DNA from: Prevotella sp. UBA4376
Lineage (GTDB): Bacteria; Bacteroidota; Bacteroidia; Bacteroidales; Bacteroidaceae
DNA: 9,549 bases
Assembly: GCA_002391185.1 (NCBI GenBank)
Contig: DGRY01000082.1
Location: forward strand, 425-9,973
Reading direction: 5' to 3'
Shown here: positions 6,685 to 9,549 of the stretch, piece by piece
How the letters are laid out: the number at the start of each line of letters is the position of its first letter
Numbering within the stretch: the first letter of the stretch is position 1
Notes under the pieces: model-generated
The model's database searches: none
Seen by the model: the letters and a program-made list of their open reading frames with translations, nothing else
Told to the model about the DNA's origin: nothing
Made by a program: the position numbers and the translations under genes

Positions 6685-7809
6685 ATGAATAAAACTATTA
6701 GATTTTTTTTGTTGGCAGGTTTTCTGCTTTTGTCATTACATTTGTTTGCACAAGGCAATGATAAATTTTCAGCCAGCGAGCAACAACAGATAAGTGTTCC
6801 TACTCCAGGACTTTTTCAGCGTTCAAATGCTTTTAGTATTAATTTCCATTCTCTGAAAGGTTCAGAGTATTCTTTCCCTCTTCCTGTGGGAAAAGCTGTT
6901 TTGGTGGATAATAATCAGGCTCTTGAGATTACTACTCAGAAGGGTGATGCTGTTAAATGTATGTTTGATGGTGTTGTGCGCCTTTCACGTGAAATAGGTC
7001 TCTATGGTAAAGTTGTTGTTGTGCGACATGATAATGGACTTGAAACTGTTTATGCACAAAATGCCCAAAATCTTGTTAAGGTAGGGGATAGAGTGAAAGC
7101 TGGGCAGACTATTGCCATTGTTGGTGGTAATAAGGAGCGTACTTTTCTTCATTTTACTATAATGGTTAATGGTTCGCGTATTAATCCTGAAATCATCTTG
7201 GGTATTCGTTCACATAAGCTTCATAAGCAGATTGTTACTTGTACTCGTGCTGGAAAACATGTTAATATAACCACATTGGGCAAGCCGAAGGATGATGTTA
7301 AGGAAAAGCGTCCAGGGCTTGATGAGGACGTATTTGCTGAAAGTTCCACTTATGAGCTTGATCTTTCAGCCTTGAAGGCTGATTATTGGGCTTATCCTCT
7401 TCCTGGGTGTAAAGTTATCAGTCCGTATGGTGGTGCACGTCATCATTCAGGAGTTGATCTCAAAACGCGTCCTAACGACAATGTTGTTTCTGCTTTTGAT
7501 GGAGTGGTTGTTAAAGCAGGACCATTCGCTGGTTATGGAAATTGTATTCGTATTCGTCATAGATATGGCTTTGAAACTCTTTACAGTCATCAAAGTAAGA
7601 ATCTTGTAAAGGTAGGGCAGAAGGTAAAAGCAGGTGAGGTTATAGGACTTACTGGACGTACAGGTCGTGCAACAACAGAGCATCTTCATTTTGAACTATA
7701 TTTTAAAGGACGTCGTCTTAATCCTGCTTTAGTCTTTGATCATTCCAAACATGAGCTACAGCAAGTGGTGCTTGTGTTAGGTAAGAATGGTAGTATAAAA
7801 AAGAAATAG
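6685..7809 (+). CDS. Exported M23 (LytM-type) peptidase with two LytM modules, the first degenerate
   Basis: The 374-residue protein has a signal peptide (basic MNKTIR, hydrophobic core 7-21, likely cut after FAQ at 21-23). It carries two similar LytM-like modules, at about 60-172 and 234-350. The second has complete zinc-peptidase motifs: HSGVD (254-258, HxxxD), catalytic-type His302 in YSHQ, and HLHFE (333-337, HxH). It is probably a peptidoglycan endopeptidase in the periplasm or envelope. The first aligns through DGVV, ETVY, NLVKVGDRVKAGQ and RINPEI but lacks the HxxxD motif, has YAQ where the second has YSH, and retains only one His of HxH (LHF, 155-157). It is therefore probably inactive and may be regulatory or substrate-binding. 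It is the last gene of the cluster, before a strong terminator. Confidence 0.93.
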   Translation: MNKTIRFFLLAGFLLLSLHLFAQGNDKFSASEQQQISVPTPGLFQRSNAFSINFHSLKGSEYSFPLPVGKAVLVDNNQALEITTQKGDAVKCMFDGVVRLSREIGLYGKVVVVRHDNGLETVYAQNAQNLVKVGDRVKAGQTIAIVGGNKERTFLHFTIMVNGSRINPEIILGIRSHKLHKQIVTCTRAGKHVNITTLGKPKDDVKEKRPGLDEDVFAESSTYELDLSALKADYWAYPLPGCKVISPYGGARHHSGVDLKTRPNDNVVSAFDGVVVKAGPFAGYGNCIRIRHRYGFETLYSHQSKNLVKVGQKVKAGEVIGLTGRTGRATTEHLHFELYFKGRRLNPALVFDHSKHELQQVVLVLGKNGSIKKK

Positions 7810-7823
7810 TGACAAGTAATATA

Positions 7824-7866
7824 AAAGGAGCGGAATCTCTAATGAGGTTCCGCTCCTTTCTTTTTG
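7824..7866. terminator. Long-stem bidirectional terminator between convergent genes
   Basis: A 16-bp stem (7824-7839 with 7844-7859, one wobble) closes a TAAT loop. On the plus strand it is followed by TTTCTTTTT. On the minus strand the A run at 7823-7826 supplies a short U tract. It lies between the stop codons of the M23 peptidase (7809) and the small basic protein (7879), and probably serves both. Confidence 0.92.
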
Positions 7867-7878
7867 TCTTAAGCACGC

Positions 7879-8076
7879 TTAGTGCTTTTGGCTCTTTCTG
7901 TTTGCTCGTTGCTGGCGATATTTGGCTTTTTGTTTTGCCGAACCGCTACCATGAGCACCAGTAATGTACTTTTTCTTCTTGGCTTTAGTCTTCACTTTGC
8001 CATCGTCCTTTTTAGGACCTGATGCTTTTTTGAAGCTTATGCCATTTTCAAGAATGTCCTGAAAGTCGTCTGCCAT
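7879..8076 (-). CDS. Small, highly basic protein of unknown function
   Basis: I do not recognise this 65-residue protein. It has two parts: an acidic/hydrophobic N-terminus (MADDFQDILENGISF, 1-15) and a long lysine/arginine-rich, probably disordered remainder. The latter includes KTKAKKKKY (29-37), a GAHGSGSAKQKAK stretch (40-52) and YRQQRANRKSQKH (53-65). There is no signal peptide, membrane segment, cysteine or tryptophan. Composition suggests nucleic-acid or ribosome binding, but this is inference only. It begins 9 bases downstream of the AICAR transformylase stop on the same strand and ends at a terminator, so it is very likely the last gene of that operon. Short spacing, a clean frame and a matching terminator argue for a real gene. 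The tail recalls small ribosomal or nucleoid proteins but matches none I know. Confidence 0.75.
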   Translation of the reverse strand: MADDFQDILENGISFKKASGPKKDDGKVKTKAKKKKYITGAHGSGSAKQKAKYRQQRANRKSQKH

Positions 8077-8085
8077 AAAAATATA

Positions 8086-9267
8086 TTAATGATGGAATAA
8101 TCTCACACCAGTGAATGCCATGGCGATTCCATATTTATCGCAAGTTTCGATAACATTGTCATCACGAATACTTCCACCTGCCTGAGCAATAAATTCTACA
8201 CCGCTCTTGTGGGCACGTTCAATGTTGTCGCCAAATGGGAAGAAAGCATCAGAACCTACTGATACATTCTTGTTCTCAGCAATCCAAGCAAGCTGCTCTG
8301 CACGGGTGAATGGCTTGGGCTGCTCTGTAAAGAAGTTCTGCCAAGCGCCATCACGCAATACGTCATCACATTCTTCTGACAGATATACGTTGATTGCATT
8401 GTCACGGTCTGCACGACGAATATTCTCCTTGAATGGTAGTGCAAGAACCTGTGGACTTTGACGCATCCACCATTCATCGGCCTTATTGCCAGCCAGACGA
8501 GTACAGTGGATACGGCTCTGTTGACCAGCACCGATACCAATAGCCTGACCATCCTTAACATAGCATACAGAGTTGCTCTGAGTATATTTCAATGTGATGA
8601 GAGCAATCTTCAAATCGCGAAGAGCCTCGGCTGTGAATGTCTTGTTCTTTGTAGGTATGTTTTCAAAGAGTGCGCTATCGTTCAGGTCAATCTCGTTGCG
8701 TCCCTGTTCAAAAGTGATGCCAAATACCTGCTTATGCTCAATAGGCTCAGGTTTGTAGTTTGGATCTATTTTGATAATGTTATATGTGCCTTTACGCTTT
8801 TCTTTAAGTATTTCTAATGCCTCAGGGGTATAGTCTGGTGCTATAACACCATCGCTCACTTCACGTTTGATGAGTAATGCTGTCTCCTTATCACAAGTAT
8901 CGCTTAGTGCACAGAAATCGCCATATGAACACATACGGTCGGCACCGCGGGCACGAGCATAGGCTGATGCCAATGGAGTAAGTTCAAAGTCAACATCATC
9001 CACAAAATAAATCTTTTTTAGTGTATCGCTTAATGGCAAACCAACAGCAGCTCCTGCAGGGCTTACGTGTTTGAAACTTGCAGCTGCAGGCAGACCAGTA
9101 GCTGCCTTCAACTCTTTAACAAGCTGCCATGAGTTTAGTGCATCCATGAAGTTAATATACCCAGGACGACCATTTAATACTTCAACAGGAAGTTCGCCGT
9201 TTTCCATATAGATTCGGGCTGGCTTCTGATTAGGATTACATCCGTACTTTAAAGCTAATTCTTTCAT
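8086..9267 (-). CDS. Stand-alone phosphoribosylaminoimidazolecarboxamide (AICAR) formyltransferase
   Basis: The 393-residue protein corresponds only to the AICAR transformylase half of PurH, which transfers a formyl group from 10-formyltetrahydrofolate to AICAR to make FAICAR in de novo IMP synthesis. The N-terminal IMP cyclohydrolase (MGS-like) domain of bifunctional PurH (usually a little over 500 residues) is absent. The protein begins at once with LKYGCNPNQKPARIY (6-20), and the DNA upstream is a non-coding repeat, so this is a natural short form and not a truncation. Motifs are SFKHVSPAGAAVG (64-76) with the catalytic Lys66-His67 pair, YTQSNSV (228-234), IGIGAGQQSR (243-252), SDAFFPF (339-345) and QAGGSIRDD (362-370). 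The cyclisation step must come from another protein elsewhere. A good promoter lies upstream and a small basic protein gene follows 9 bases downstream. Confidence 0.94.
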   Translation of the reverse strand: MKELALKYGCNPNQKPARIYMENGELPVEVLNGRPGYINFMDALNSWQLVKELKAATGLPAAASFKHVSPAGAAVGLPLSDTLKKIYFVDDVDFELTPLASAYARARGADRMCSYGDFCALSDTCDKETALLIKREVSDGVIAPDYTPEALEILKEKRKGTYNIIKIDPNYKPEPIEHKQVFGITFEQGRNEIDLNDSALFENIPTKNKTFTAEALRDLKIALITLKYTQSNSVCYVKDGQAIGIGAGQQSRIHCTRLAGNKADEWWMRQSPQVLALPFKENIRRADRDNAINVYLSEECDDVLRDGAWQNFFTEQPKPFTRAEQLAWIAENKNVSVGSDAFFPFGDNIERAHKSGVEFIAQAGGSIRDDNVIETCDKYGIAMAFTGVRLFHH

Positions 9268-9294
9268 TATTGAGGGGAAAATTTAATTCATTTG

Positions 9295-9325
9295 CAAAGG
9301 TACAGCAAACGAGAGTAATAACAAA
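9295..9325 (-). promoter_or_regulatory. Promoter of the AICAR transformylase operon (repeat copy 1)
   Basis: Read on the minus strand, TTTG (9325-9322) and a perfect -7 element TACCTTTG (9302-9295) are separated by 19 bases, the textbook Bacteroidetes arrangement. Transcription would begin near 9288-9290, leaving a leader of about 20 bases without a Shine-Dalgarno. The element is the first unit of an 81-bp tandem repeat. Confidence 0.75.
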
Positions 9326-9355
9326 GAAAAAAACTTGTTTTTTTCTTTTTATTAC
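9315..9355. repeat. AT-rich inverted repeat in copy 1 (again at 9396-9436)
   Basis: The left arm at 9315-9334 pairs with 9337-9355 over 19 bp, with one bulged C, leaving only TT in the loop. Each arm contains runs of seven A or seven T. It could form an RNA hairpin or a DNA cruciform. The left arm also contains the -33 TTTG of the minus-strand promoter. Copy 3 keeps only the left arm and the first part of the right arm. Confidence 0.8.
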
Positions 9356-9375
9356 CGAGAGCCGCCCACCTTATC

Positions 9376-9406
9376 CAAAGGTACAGCAAACGAGAGTAAT
9401 AACAAA
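9376..9406 (-). promoter_or_regulatory. Duplicated promoter, repeat copy 2
   Basis: The same TTTG (9406-9403), 19-base spacer and TACCTTTG (9383-9376) are present, identical to copy 1. A transcript from here would read through the copy 1 inverted repeat before reaching the transformylase gene. Confidence 0.55.
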
Positions 9407-9456
9407 GAAAAAAACTTGTTTTTTTCTTTTTATTACCGAGTGCCGCCCACCTTATC

Positions 9457-9487
9457 CAAAGGTACAGCAAACGAGAGTAATAACAAA
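9457..9487 (-). promoter_or_regulatory. Duplicated promoter, repeat copy 3
   Basis: A third identical TTTG (9487-9484), 19-base spacer and TACCTTTG (9464-9457) are present. Its inverted repeat is incomplete upstream, but the promoter core is intact. Confidence 0.5.
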
Positions 9488-9549
9488 GAAAAAAACTGTT
9501 TTTTTCGGCTCACCAGTAATTCCATGTGTTAGGAAGAAAACCAGAAGAA

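Larger units (their letters stand above)
9295..9506. repeat. 81-bp tandem repeat, about 2.6 copies, each with a promoter and an inverted repeat
   Basis: Copies are at 9295-9375, 9376-9456 and 9457 to about 9506 (partial). Copies 1 and 2 differ at one base only (A at 9360, T at 9441). Copy 3 loses one T in the loop region and diverges after its T run into GGCTCACC. Each unit holds CAAAGGTACAG (a minus-strand -7 element), an AT-rich inverted repeat, and a GC-richer GCCGCCCACC segment. Because 81 is a multiple of three, open frames run through it on both strands, but they encode only a repeating low-complexity peptide and are not credible genes. Near identity implies recent duplication. Confidence 0.92.

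Noticed and set aside
8458..8817. Plus-strand open frame of 119 residues opposite the AICAR transformylase
   Set aside because: It lies wholly within the antisense of conserved catalytic sequence and has no recognisable domain or promoter.
9315..9436. CRISPR array
   Set aside because: There are fewer than three complete units, the whole 81-bp unit is repeated without variable spacers, and no cas genes are present.
9288..9532. Open frames on both strands through the 81-bp repeat (about 60-65 residues each)
   Set aside because: They exist because the repeat length is a multiple of three. The translations are near-identical low-complexity repeats on both strands and overlap promoter elements, so they are not credible genes.

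Overview
The window looks like chromosomal DNA of a member of the Bacteroidales, most likely a Prevotella-type organism. The evidence is the AT-rich intergenic DNA, promoter elements of the Bacteroidetes type (TAnnTTTG at -7, TTTG near -33), near absence of Shine-Dalgarno sequences, a DUF4831-type exported protein, and the gene order hpt-adk-obgE. The species call is inference; no search was run.

Layout. (1) Bases 1-467 hold the 3' half of a class II fructose-bisphosphate aldolase gene (+), closed by a strong intrinsic terminator. (2) Bases 525-690 are a gene-free palindromic repeat between convergent genes. (3) On the minus strand, a fused NAD(P)H-hydrate epimerase/dehydratase (3303-1786) is followed by an exported DUF4831-type protein (1750-695), probably as one operon. 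(4) A short divergent promoter region (about 3304-3395) separates this from the plus-strand cluster hpt (purine salvage), adk (adenylate kinase), obgE (ribosome-assembly GTPase), pgeF (laccase-domain protein) and an exported M23 peptidase with two LytM modules. The adk-obgE gap carries a terminator-like hairpin and an 8-bp tandem repeat that runs into the obgE start codon. (5) A long-stem bidirectional terminator at about 7824-7866 separates the cluster from a convergent minus-strand pair: a stand-alone AICAR transformylase (9267-8086) and a small, very basic protein (8076-7879). (6) Upstream of the transformylase, 9295-9506 is an 81-bp tandem repeat of about 2.6 copies, each copy containing a good Bacteroidetes promoter pointing into the gene and a long AT-rich inverted repeat.

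Functionally this is core metabolism and housekeeping: glycolysis, nucleotide cofactor repair, purine salvage and synthesis, ribosome assembly and cell-wall maintenance. I see no phage, transposase, CRISPR, toxin or defence genes, and no tRNA or rRNA. Nothing in the coding content amounts to an undescribed system. The unusual material is non-coding: the promoter-bearing 81-bp repeat, the octamer tract abutting obgE and the palindromic repeat after fba. Two coding items also deserve attention: the unrecognised basic mini-protein downstream of the transformylase, and the degenerate first LytM module.
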